From Curtobacterium sp. MCPF17_052 (GTDB lineage: Bacteria; Actinomycetota; Actinomycetes; Actinomycetales; Microbacteriaceae), in assembly GCF_003234085.1 (NCBI RefSeq), contig NZ_QKSD01000005.1, forward strand, positions 1-64,000: a stretch of 64,000 nt of DNA, given 5' to 3'. Both the position numbers and the translations under genes were made by a program. Below are positions 50,039-58,348 of this stretch, piece by piece. The stretch's first letter is position 1. Each line of letters starts with the position of its first letter. The notes beneath the pieces are model-generated. The model did not search any database. It saw only the letters and a list, made by a program, of their open reading frames with translations, and was not told the DNA's origin.

Positions 50039-51005
50039 CGTGCGATCCTACGAGGCCCTTGCGTGCTGCAGCAGGGATCGGGGCGTCGATCGGCAGCGCC
50101 CGACGTGCCGGGTCGTAGCCGAGCCGGCCGCGGGTGACGACGAGCAGCACCACGGCGGCGACGGTCGACATGATCGTCAGTCCGATCATCAGCGTGCCGG
50201 CGGTCATGCTCGGGTACATCTCGGGGAACAGCGACGAGATCGTGTTGTTCACGCCGACGTGCAGCAGCAGGGCCAGCGGCAGGCTCTCACCCGTCTTGTT
50301 GAACACCTGGATCATCACGACGTTGAACGTGATCGTGAAGAGGGCGAAGACCACCGGCTCACTCCAGTGCGCGTTCGGCCATCCGCCCCAGTCGCTGAGG
50401 TAGAGCGGCATGTGCCAGAGCGCCCAGACCGGGCCGAGGATCGCGGCCGCGCCGAGCGCGCCGAAGCGGTGCTGCAGGCGGGGCAGGGCGAAGTCGCGCC
50501 AGCCCGGCTCCTCGCTGAGGCCGGTCGAGAACAGCTGGATGACGAGCCCGGGCACCAGGGCCGAGAGCGCCAGGGCGGAGGGGGCGTGCACGTCGCCGCC
50601 CGCGAAGGGCACCGCGGACAAGACGATCAGGGCCGGGACGACGACGAGCGCCAGCGCGTACCAGTACCAGGCGACCCGCCAGCGGAACAGCCGCCCCACC
50701 CAGCGGCGGAGGCCGGCGCGACCGTCAGCGACCGCGGTCACGATGAACGCGCTGCCCAACGGGCCGAGGAGCGCGCCGGGGAGGACGCCCGTGAACTGCG
50801 CACTGCCGAGGACCTCGGGGAAGTGGAGGTCCCACACGCCCAGTCCGTGCGGCGACAGGATGTACGGCACCCAGGCGAGCCAGCTCAGGCCGAGGGCGAG
50901 GGTGAAGAAGGTCGACAGCGGGTGCCGGGTGATGACGCCCCGGACGCCGCGGCGGTCCTGCTGCGCGGTGCCGGTCGTGGACCGGGCTTCGATGGTGTTC
51001 GTCAT
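50025..51005 (-). CDS. CPBP family intramembrane metalloprotease
   Basis: This 326-residue protein has about eight helices. It contains the CPBP motifs GLSEEPGWRDFALPRL (Glu-Glu-x3-Arg), GPVWALWHMPLYL (His) and LLLHVGVNNTI (His and Asn), so the active site is intact. It is the first gene of a three-gene operon with a two-component system, suggesting a sensor partner, a target of the regulator or a self-protection device. TAGCGT lies 7 bases before the ATG at 51005, supporting this start over a 24-residue extension and predicting a leaderless message. Confidence 0.86.
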   Translation of the reverse strand: MTNTIEARSTTGTAQQDRRGVRGVITRHPLSTFFTLALGLSWLAWVPYILSPHGLGVWDLHFPEVLGSAQFTGVLPGALLGPLGSAFIVTAVADGRAGLRRWVGRLFRWRVAWYWYALALVVVPALIVLSAVPFAGGDVHAPSALALSALVPGLVIQLFSTGLSEEPGWRDFALPRLQHRFGALGAAAILGPVWALWHMPLYLSDWGGWPNAHWSEPVVFALFTITFNVVMIQVFNKTGESLPLALLLHVGVNNTISSLFPEMYPSMTAGTLMIGLTIMSTVAAVVLLVVTRGRLGYDPARRALPIDAPIPAAARKGLVGSHDGTR

Positions 51006-51138
51006 GACATCGACGCTAGGAACTCCGCTGCTCCGGAACGACCGGCGGAGGGAGGCACCTGCCGGACTTGCATCCAAAGGAGGAGCCCCACTGTCCCCGG
51101 GGTTGTGCCACGCTGTCCGAGGACCGGGAGGGGACGGG

Positions 51139-51528
51139 ATGGACGAGGCAGTGCTCTACGACCTGTGCAGCCGAGCCCGGTTGGTGCAGCTCCGCACCGG
51201 CGGCGCAGAAGCCGGGCTCCGTGGGCTCACGGACTGCATCGCGGCCGCGTCCGGCGCCCCGGAGCGGTACACCCACATGCGGCTGGCGCAGCTGATCGAG
51301 TCCGCCCCGCGTCCGGTCGGGCACCGCTACGGCCTTCGGCAGCTCGAGTCGGTCAGCACGAGCCGGACCACTCCGCCCGCGGACTACTCCGGTGAACAGC
51401 GGCACGACTACGAGAAGGCGCAGACCGCACTGCTCCGGGCGATCGGCAAGGACAGCGGCGAGCCGGCGAGCGGCCCGGTCGCGGTCGCCCGCAACGTGCT
51501 CGAGCAGTTCGTCCTGCGCTGGTTCTGA
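51139..51528 (+). CDS. hypothetical protein, 129 aa
   Basis: A soluble, mostly helical protein beginning MDEAVLYDLCSRARLVQLRT and ending LEQFVLRWF. It has no signal peptide or membrane helix and no recognised family. Codon usage is typical of the region. The ATG at 51139 is preceded by GGGAGGGG with a good spacing. It is divergent from the CPBP operon and converges on the SRPBCC gene 28 bases away. Function unknown. Confidence 0.6.
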   Translation: MDEAVLYDLCSRARLVQLRTGGAEAGLRGLTDCIAAASGAPERYTHMRLAQLIESAPRPVGHRYGLRQLESVSTSRTTPPADYSGEQRHDYEKAQTALLRAIGKDSGEPASGPVAVARNVLEQFVLRWF

Positions 51529-51556
51529 CGGACCGGCCGCGGACGGGCATCCCGCC

Positions 51557-52048
51557 TCAGGCTGCGGAGCTGCCCGCGACGTGCGCCAGCACCACGGGGT
51601 CGGAGCAGCCGCCCGCGAACCCCGCGATGCGCCGGTCGATGTCCCGCTGCAGCACGACCACGCCGATCCGTTCGGCGAGCGGCGCCAGCCACTTCGGCCG
51701 GCAGGTGAAGTTGTAGCGCCAGACCGCCAGGGTGTGTCCCGGCTGCCCCTCCGCCGGGCTGAACCGCCACCCGCCGCCCATCCGCTCGAAGAACCACGAG
51801 CCCTTCGTCATCTTCATGCCCACGTTCGACGGCGGGTTGTACGAGACGTACTCGCTCTCCATCGCGAACCCGAAGCGCTGCACCGTCCAGGTCCGGACAC
51901 CCTTGCGGGGGACGGTCGCGCCGCCGACCAGGTGCTGACGCCGGATGAACGGGTCCCACCGCTTGCGGATGGCGCCCTGCGTCTGCGAGACGGCGAACGC
52001 GACGTCCACCTCGACCGGGACGACGCAGCGGGACTCGACGACGGGCAT
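51557..52048 (-). CDS. SRPBCC (START-like) family protein
   Basis: This 163-residue protein starts with VVPVEVDVAFAVSQTQGAIRKRWDPFIRRQHLVGG, the N-terminal strand/helix and ligand-cavity pattern of the polyketide-cyclase/START-like superfamily. WTVQRFGFAMESEYVSYNPP follows, and a long C-terminal helix (LAERIGVVVLQRDIDRRIAG) closes the cavity. Ligand unknown; such proteins bind hydrophobic molecules or act in lipid and polyketide handling. The ATG at 52048 is chosen (CACGAT box 6 bases upstream) over an upstream extension that reads through a hairpin. Confidence 0.72.
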   Translation of the reverse strand: MPVVESRCVVPVEVDVAFAVSQTQGAIRKRWDPFIRRQHLVGGATVPRKGVRTWTVQRFGFAMESEYVSYNPPSNVGMKMTKGSWFFERMGGGWRFSPAEGQPGHTLAVWRYNFTCRPKWLAPLAERIGVVVLQRDIDRRIAGFAGGCSDPVVLAHVAGSSAA

Positions 52049-52106
52049 GCCCCCATCGTGGCACCCGCCCGTCTCGGCACGTGCCCGTGGAGCAGGCGGT
52101 CCGGCT

Positions 52107-52154
52107 GCCGGACGGGAGGCCCGCGCCCGGCCCGCCACGGGCCTCCCGTCCGGC
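52107..52154. repeat. GGACGGGAGGCCCG hairpin in a divergent promoter region
   Basis: Seventeen-base arms (52107-52123 and 52138-52154; GCCGGACGGGAGGCCCG and its complement) enclose a 14-base loop. It lies between the starts of two divergent genes, so it does not follow any gene end and cannot be a simple terminator; a repeat element or regulatory structure is more likely. Confidence 0.7.
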
Positions 52155-52220
52155 GCCTGGTCGCGTCACGGGCGGCGGTACGGTGGCAGCGACCGTCGCC
52201 CCACCGCCGAGAGGACCACC

Positions 52221-53198
52221 ATGCGCCAGCTGTACCCGCCGCTCGAACCGAACCGCTCCGGGATGCTCGACGTCGGCGACGGCCAGCAGGTGTACTGGGA
52301 GGAGTGCGGCGCTCCCGAGGGCAAGCCCGTCGTGTTCCTGCACGGTGGACCGGGTGCCGGCTGCTCCCCCGACCACCGCCGGCTGTTCGACCCGGCGCGT
52401 TACCGGATCGTCCTGTTCGATCAGCGCAACTGCGGCCGCAGCCTGCCGCACGCCGGCGACCCGGCCACCGACCTGTCCACGAACACGACCTGGAACCTGG
52501 TCGGCGACATCGAGCGACTGCGTGCGCACCTGGGGATCGACGCGTGGCAGGTGTTCGGCGGGTCGTGGGGGTCGGCCCTGGCCCTGGCGTACGCCGAGAC
52601 GCACCCGGAGCGGGTCACGGAACTCGTGCTCCGCGGGATCTTCACCCTGCGGTCGAGCGAGATCGACTGGTTCTACGAGGGCGGGGCCGCGAACGTGCTG
52701 CCCGACCTGTGGGAGGGGTACCTCGCTCCCCTGGCACCCGAGGAACGGCAGCCCGGCGGCCTGGTCCGCGTGTTCGAACGACTGCTGGCCGACCCGGACC
52801 CAGCCGTGCACGGACCCGCCGCGGTCGCCTGGGCGAGCTGGGAGGCTGCCTCGATCACGCTGCTGCCCCGACCGGACCTGGTCGCCCGGTACGCGGACCC
52901 GACGTACGCGCTGGCGTTCGCCCGGATCGAGAACCACTACTTCACCCACGACGGCTGGTTCGAGGACAGCCAGCTGATCCGCGACGCCGACCGGCTGCGC
53001 GAGATCCCGACCGTCATCGTGCAGGGGCGCTACGACATGTGCACGCCGGCCGTCACCGCGTGGGACCTGCACCGGGCGCTGCCGTCTGCGGAGTTCCGAC
53101 TCATCGACGACGCCGGACACGCGTTCGACGAGCCGGGGATCCTCGACGCGCTGCTCGAGACGACGGACCGGTTCGCCGGTTCGGCCTCGGCGGACTGA
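52221..53198 (+). CDS. pip: proline iminopeptidase
   Basis: This 325-residue alpha/beta hydrolase (peptidase S33) releases N-terminal proline from peptides. It has the oxyanion HGGPGAGCSPDHRRLFDP (41-58), DQRNCGRS, the nucleophile elbow GGSWGSALALAYA (Ser115), the acid in QGRYDMCTP (Asp272) and the catalytic His in DDAGHAFDEPG (His300). The N-terminal LYPPLEPNRSGMLDVGDGQQVYWEECG is highly typical of Pip. GAGAGG stands upstream of the ATG at 52221. The enzyme is cytoplasmic and stands alone; it converges on a small membrane-protein gene 3 bases after its stop. Confidence 0.93.
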   Translation: MRQLYPPLEPNRSGMLDVGDGQQVYWEECGAPEGKPVVFLHGGPGAGCSPDHRRLFDPARYRIVLFDQRNCGRSLPHAGDPATDLSTNTTWNLVGDIERLRAHLGIDAWQVFGGSWGSALALAYAETHPERVTELVLRGIFTLRSSEIDWFYEGGAANVLPDLWEGYLAPLAPEERQPGGLVRVFERLLADPDPAVHGPAAVAWASWEAASITLLPRPDLVARYADPTYALAFARIENHYFTHDGWFEDSQLIRDADRLREIPTVIVQGRYDMCTPAVTAWDLHRALPSAEFRLIDDAGHAFDEPGILDALLETTDRFAGSASAD

Positions 53199-53201
53199 GG
53201 G

Positions 53202-53642
53202 TCAGGCCGGGTCGTCGGCGGGGTCCGCCGTCCGCTGTTCCGTGCGGTGCCGCTCGACCTCGGCGTCGACCGCCCTGCGACGCCGCCAGGCCCGACCGAG
53301 GAGGAGTGACAGGGCGCCCGCTGCCGTCAGGACCCCACCGAGGACTGCGCCCGGGAGGGGGCTGTCCGTCCGCTCGTCGTTGCTGAGACCGACGGCACCG
53401 AGCAGCAGCGAGACCCCGATGAGCAGGACCAGCATCGCGGCCGAGAACCCCCAGAGCCACGGCTGCCGCACGTCCAACCGCGCTCGCGTGGGGAAGGCGG
53501 TGACGGCGAACACACCCCATCCGATGGTGACGGCGGCAGCGATGCGGAACCACGAGCCGAGCAGGACCCCGGCCGCGATCGAGACGACGACGCCGCTGAT
53601 CGCCCAGAGCCAGAACCCCCACGTCGAACCCCGCTGCGTCAT
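53202..53642 (-). CDS. four-helix membrane protein (hypothetical)
   Basis: This 146-residue protein has four hydrophobic segments (about residues 9-30, 33-50, 62-83 and 95-113) and a basic/acidic cytoplasmic tail RRRRAVDAEVERHR. FPTRARLDVRQPWLWGF is a loop seen in small actinobacterial membrane proteins. No family assignment is made. TACGGT lies 6 bases before the ATG, so expression is probably leaderless. It is divergent from the NERD gene, with 86 bases between starts. Confidence 0.66.
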   Translation of the reverse strand: MTQRGSTWGFWLWAISGVVVSIAAGVLLGSWFRIAAAVTIGWGVFAVTAFPTRARLDVRQPWLWGFSAAMLVLLIGVSLLLGAVGLSNDERTDSPLPGAVLGGVLTAAGALSLLLGRAWRRRRAVDAEVERHRTEQRTADPADDPA

Positions 53643-53728
53643 GCGCCCACCGTACTGACGGCGGAGGTGACGAGGACGCGCCGACGCACCACGCGCCTCC
53701 AGGCCGTGGCCCGTGGTGGGGTGGTGGC

Positions 53729-54706
53729 ATGACCGACGACCTCGTGCCGTGGTTGGTCGCCGGGGGGCTCGCCGTCGTGGTGGTCGTCCTGGCGGTCCTC
53801 CTGCGGCGGCACCAGACCTCTGCCCGCTCCGAGCTCGACGCCGCCGAACGGGCGCGTGCCGCGGAACTCGCCCAGCGCGAGGCGGAGCACCGGGACGCCA
53901 CCGCGCGGCTCGAGGCCGACCGGGCGGCCCAGGTCGCGGCGGCCGACGCTGCTCGGCGCGATGCCCTCACCGAGGCGGAGGAGAGCCGCGCGCTCGCCCG
54001 TCGAGGCATGAAGTGGGAGGAGGCGTCCGAGCAGGCGGTCCTCCGGGCCTGCCGTGCCGCCGGGGTGAGCGGGGTGCTGATGACGAACGTCGTGTTCGTC
54101 CCCGTCGGTGAGACCGAGCAGGGTCCATGGCGGAAGTTCGTCGCGCAGGCCGACCACGTGCTCGTGTCCGAGTCCGGTCGCGGTCTGGTCATCGAGAACA
54201 AGCGCTGGGGCGGCATCGTGTTCGACGGACGCCGTCCGAGCGAGGTGCACCCGGCGTTCCGGAACCTGGTCGACGAATCGTCCCTCGTGCCGCCGTTCGC
54301 CGTGCAGGTGCGGAGCCGCACGGTCCTCAACGGTGAGGAGGAGGCCGAGAACTGGTGGCAGGTCCGGGTCCAGGCGAAGGGGGCGTCGCCGGCGCAGCAG
54401 GTGCGGCAGCAGGCCCGACGGCTCGCTCGTTTCGTCGACGAGCAGACCGGGGTGTCCCGCACCTGGCTCGACACCTGCGTCTTCTACTCGGCGCCCTCGG
54501 CGGCGACGTTCGTGCAGCCGGAGGACCGCAGCGGCACCGTGACGACGAGCATCGTCACGAACGACCACGAACTGCAGTCGGCTCTGGCCTCCTGGGCGGC
54601 GAAGGACTCGGTGCCGAACCGCGCCCGCGCCGACGCTGTCGTCCGGGTGCTCGCCGGGCAGGGCGCCCACGCGATCACGGTCGGGAGCTACCGCCTGCCG
54701 GAGTGA
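53729..54706 (+). CDS. NERD domain-containing membrane protein
   Basis: This 325-residue protein has one N-terminal helix (LVAGGLAVVVVVLAVLL), an Ala/Glu/Arg-rich coiled coil (about residues 35-95) and a nuclease-related NERD domain. The core QADHVLVSESGRGLVIENKRWGG provides Asp142, Glu156 and Lys158 in a PD-(D/E)xK-like arrangement, preceded by VLMTNVVFVPVGETEQGP. The fold is related to Mrr-type nucleases; a role in DNA processing or in handling invading DNA at the membrane is suggested for the family but unproven. It ends at a strong bidirectional terminator. Confidence 0.82.
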   Translation: MTDDLVPWLVAGGLAVVVVVLAVLLRRHQTSARSELDAAERARAAELAQREAEHRDATARLEADRAAQVAAADAARRDALTEAEESRALARRGMKWEEASEQAVLRACRAAGVSGVLMTNVVFVPVGETEQGPWRKFVAQADHVLVSESGRGLVIENKRWGGIVFDGRRPSEVHPAFRNLVDESSLVPPFAVQVRSRTVLNGEEEAENWWQVRVQAKGASPAQQVRQQARRLARFVDEQTGVSRTWLDTCVFYSAPSAATFVQPEDRSGTVTTSIVTNDHELQSALASWAAKDSVPNRARADAVVRVLAGQGAHAITVGSYRLPE

Positions 54707-54727
54707 CCCGGGACACGCTCCGGACAC

Positions 54728-54765
54728 GACGACGCCCCACCGGCCGGAGCCGGTGGGGCGTCGTC
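54728..54765. terminator. bidirectional terminator
   Basis: Perfect 17-base arms (GACGACGCCCCACCGGC and complement) with a 4-base loop lie between the converging NERD and orphan paralogue B genes. Confidence 0.85.
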
Positions 54766-54781
54766 AGTGGAGCGGGGAGCG

Positions 54782-55114
54782 CTACGCGGTCGGGCGGATG
54801 ACCGACGGGAGCATCACGTGCAGGTGCCCGGCGAGCGCGGTCTGCGCGTCCTCGAGCGAGGTGAAGTCGCCGACGACCAGGCCGAAGGTGTCCGAGGCGA
54901 CGTAGCGGCTGTCGCGCTTGTCGACGGAGCCGCCGAAGTACCCGCCGTAGTTGGCGACCCACTCGTCGTCGCCCTCGAGGGTCCAGGTGAGCTTCGCACG
55001 GGCGGCACGGGCGCTGGTGGCGGCCTCGGCCTCCAGGACGGCGACGATGTCGACGGTCTCGGTGTCGAGGGTGACGTCGGTCCCGGTTGCGGTCCGGTTG
55101 ATGGTCGTGGTCAT
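54782..55114 (-). CDS. orphan small protein, paralogue B
   Basis: This 110-residue soluble protein is a paralogue of the 107-residue protein at 12261-12584. The shared core is NYGGYFGG(S/T)VDKRD, SDTFG, VGDF and LPSVIRP, while the N-termini differ (MTTTINRTATGTDVTLDTET here). No catalytic motif, membrane helix or cysteine is seen and no family is recognised. AGGAGA precedes the ATG at 55114. The upstream 150 bases carry the same ordered elements as paralogue A, so both genes should answer the same regulator. Function unknown. Confidence 0.76.
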   Translation of the reverse strand: MTTTINRTATGTDVTLDTETVDIVAVLEAEAATSARAARAKLTWTLEGDDEWVANYGGYFGGSVDKRDSRYVASDTFGLVVGDFTSLEDAQTALAGHLHVMLPSVIRPTA

Positions 55115-55134
55115 CGCGCTCTCCTGTCGTGTTC

Positions 55135-55295
55135 GGGGTACGTGGTGCAGTACGTGAACGCTACGACACCGATCGCGCCGATCGACAGCGAGGCCCGTCG
55201 ATTCACGGGTTCAGCCCCGGATGTTCATCCGCGAAGCCCGGAACTCCGGGCTTCGTCCCCCGGCGTTCGGGGTACAGCAGAGCCGATCGGGGTAC
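55135..55295 (-). promoter_or_regulatory. conserved upstream region of paralogue B
   Basis: Elements in the same order and spacing as at 12606-12764: GGGGTAC (55135), AACGCTAC (55157-55164; minus-strand GTAGCGTT, the presumed -10), GATTCACGGGTTC with an ACGGG/CCCGT dyad (55200-55212), and paired GGGGTAC (55269 and 55289). Distances agree within 1 base between the loci (22, 30-31, 81, 19-20). A further GGGGTAC stands at 55320. Confidence 0.6.
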
Positions 55296-55331
55296 TCGTC
55301 ATCCGGACGACGGCGGAACGGGGTACGACGC

Positions 55332-55463
55332 GAGACGCCCGCGTCGACGCGAGACGCCGCCGAAGGGCCGAGACGCCGCGGAGTTCGGCGGCGTCTCGCG
55401 CGTACGGGGGCGTCTCGGCCACGCGGCGGCGTCTCGGGCGTACCGGGGCGTCCGGGGCGTCTC
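55332..55463. repeat. 19-bp-period array of GAGACGCC in opposed halves
   Basis: GAGACGCC occurs at 55332, 55351 and 55370 (19-base steps). Its complement GGCGTCTC follows at 55390, 55409 and 55428 (20-, 19- and 19-base steps) and once more at 55456. The two halves pair into a large hairpin (e.g. CGCGAGACGCCGCCGAA with TTCGGCGGCGTCTCGCG). It lies downstream of the phosphatase gene and upstream of paralogue B, in a 363-base region without genes. Confidence 0.75.
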
Positions 55464-55477
55464 GGGGCGGCCAGGCC

Positions 55478-56035
55478 TCAGGACACCGCGCGCAGGGCGT
55501 CGGCGATGGTCGTCAGCGCAGCGTCGATCTCGTCCGCGACCCGCACGTGCGTGGACTCCGAGCGACGGTAGGGGTCGTCCACGTCGTCGTCTGCCGGGTC
55601 AGCGGGCGGCGGCACGGTCCCGCGCAGCCGAGCGACCCGTTCGACCAGGGCTTCCGGCGAGTGCACGTCCGTCAGGTCCCCGGGCTCCAGGCCGCCGAGC
55701 ACCCGCGCGAACTGCTTGATCGTGAACGCCCGCTTGGCGGCCCGCGGCGCGAGCTGCACGACCGCGGCTCGGTGGGAGCGTTCGGCCGTCAGCACCAGGT
55801 CCGCGGACCGGGCGATCTGCTCGGTCAGGTAGCGGGAGCGGTGCGCCTCCGGATGTCCGCCCAGCCGGACGGACTGCTCGGCGGCGGCGCCGTCCATCAC
55901 GGCGCCGTCGTCGGCGATGGTGCCGGCCGACTCGATGACGTGCACCGAGGCGGCCGGACCGAGACGCTCCTGCAGCACCTGCGCACCGAGCGGCGACCGG
56001 CAGATGTTGCCGCTGCAGACGAAGAGGATCCGCAC
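55478..56035 (-). CDS. low-molecular-weight protein-tyrosine phosphatase
   Basis: This 185-residue protein has the LMW-PTP P-loop CSGNICRSP (Cys7, Arg13), an SAGT segment and the late general-acid loop DDPYRRSES. Lengths of 150-190 are normal for the family. In EPS systems such enzymes dephosphorylate BY-kinases, and this genome region has a Wzz/BY-kinase at 33 kb, so it is a candidate partner although not adjacent. The GTG start comes two bases after the purA stop, so it is co-transcribed with purA. Confidence 0.88.
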   Translation of the reverse strand: MRILFVCSGNICRSPLGAQVLQERLGPAASVHVIESAGTIADDGAVMDGAAAEQSVRLGGHPEAHRSRYLTEQIARSADLVLTAERSHRAAVVQLAPRAAKRAFTIKQFARVLGGLEPGDLTDVHSPEALVERVARLRGTVPPPADPADDDVDDPYRRSESTHVRVADEIDAALTTIADALRAVS

Positions 56036-56037
56036 GC

Positions 56038-57330
<1,293 letters not shown>

Positions 57331-57503
57331 CTGGTTCTCCTCACGTTGGCGGAGGACCGCACACGGCCGTCCGGGCCGGTGGTCCACCCGAGTCTATCGA
57401 CTGGTCATCTCCACGTCACCGGCATGACGCCAGCTGTGGAGAGCGGTGGCCCTCCGGAGCACGCTGGAGGAGCACGACGACCGCCCCGACGAGAGGAACC
57501 ACC

Positions 57504-57662
57504 ATGAGCGACCCCATCGACGACATGAACCGCCTACTGGACACCCAGCAGGCGGAGGAGCTCACCGACGGCGGCATCGGTTCGGTCGAGAGCGCCCCGC
57601 AGGACGTCATGCCCGAGACCGACCGCGGGCGCGAGGCCGCCGACGAGCGTCCCGACGCCTGA
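57504..57662 (+). CDS. small acidic protein, 52 aa (hypothetical)
   Basis: MSDPIDDMNRLLDTQQAEEL opens a polar, acidic, probably disordered 52-residue protein without cysteine or hydrophobic segment. GAGAGGAACCACC precedes the ATG, almost the same leader as for the next small gene, and both start ATGAGCGACC. A shared upstream motif (CCGGAGCACGCT here, CCGAGCACGCT before the next gene) suggests common regulation, perhaps a stress response. No family is recognised. Confidence 0.6.
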   Translation: MSDPIDDMNRLLDTQQAEELTDGGIGSVESAPQDVMPETDRGREAADERPDA

Positions 57663-57761
57663 GCCGCTGACGGCATCCGGCCAGCGCACGCCTGGACGTG
57701 CACGGATGGCCGTCCGAGCACGCTCGACCCCGTCAGTGATCCGACGAACGGAAGGAACACC

Positions 57762-57935
57762 ATGAGCGACCTCAGCGACAAGGCCAAGGACTTCGCGAAC
57801 AGCGACAAGGGCGAGAAGGCCAGCGACTCCGGCCTGGACAAGGCCGCTGGCGCGGCCGACAAGGCCACCGGCGGTGGCCACGGCGACCAGATCGACAAGG
57901 CCGAGAAGGCTGCCGACGACAAGATCGGCAACTGA
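57762..57935 (+). CDS. MT0933/Rv0909-like small antitoxin-family protein
   Basis: This 57-residue Lys/Asp/Ala-rich protein begins MSDLSDKAKDFANSDKGEK and ends QIDKAEKAADDKIGN, with a central GLDKAAGAADKATGGGHGD. This is the layout of the MT0933-like antitoxin family (Rv0909 type), usually 55-65 residues. No obvious toxin gene is adjacent, so it may be a stand-alone or stress-related relative; CsbD-like stress proteins look similar. GAAGGA lies 8 bases before the ATG, and a perfect palindrome follows the stop. Confidence 0.62.
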   Translation: MSDLSDKAKDFANSDKGEKASDSGLDKAAGAADKATGGGHGDQIDKAEKAADDKIGN

Positions 57936-57955
57936 CGACGAGTCAGCACCTGCAT

Positions 57956-57995
57956 GACGGGAGGCCCGGTACCAGCTGGTACCGGGCCTCCCGTC
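57956..57995. terminator. perfect 40-bp palindrome
   Basis: The two 20-base halves are exact complements (left half GACGGGAGGCCCGGTACCAG) with no loop. It lies 20 bases after the small gene stop and 31 bases before the stop of a leftward small gene, so it probably ends both. It is the purest member of the GGGAGGCCCG hairpin family in this window. Confidence 0.7.
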
Positions 57996-58026
57996 CGTCG
58001 TGTGGTCGCGTCGCGACCGAGCGGCG

Positions 58027-58194
58027 TCAGCCGCGGAAGAAGTCCGCGTACGAGGGGTCTCCGACCACCTGGGTGTGACCGGGTTCGGCGAGGCGCTCCT
58101 CCACCATGGCCCGGATGACGTCCGGCGGGGTCAGGCCGCGGCGACGCCACTCCATCGGGTTCTGCCGGAGCTGCACCAGGCTGTTCGTTCGCAT
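58027..58194 (-). CDS. small protein, 55 aa (hypothetical)
   Basis: A 55-residue frame starts MRTNSLVQLRQNPMEWRRRG and ends SYADFFRG. It has a balanced charged helix (DVIRAMVEERL), a typical third-position G+C bias and no hydrophobic segment. The ATG lacks a clear ribosome binding site. Upstream an inverted repeat TAGTT/AACTA (58219-58233) might be an operator. It is not certain that it is translated; the conserved-looking composition and the palindromic terminator beyond its stop support it. Confidence 0.5.
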   Translation of the reverse strand: MRTNSLVQLRQNPMEWRRRGLTPPDVIRAMVEERLAEPGHTQVVGDPSYADFFRG

Positions 58195-58290
58195 GCTGCA
58201 ACACTGGCACGAAGTACCTAGTTCGTCTAACTACGTGTCCTGTAGGCGCACTTCCCACCGGTGGTCCACGGCACAACGCGTCACACGACG

Positions 58291-58322
58291 GAGCGGGCGG
58301 CCCGTTCCCGGACCGCCCGCTC
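58291..58322 (-). terminator. terminator of the subtilase gene
   Basis: Ten-base arms GAGCGGGCGG / CCGCCCGCTC with a 12-base loop lie 26 bases after the stop of the leftward subtilase gene. Confidence 0.7.
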
Positions 58323-58348
58323 GTCTCGCACTTGTGCTGTTGTCGGTG

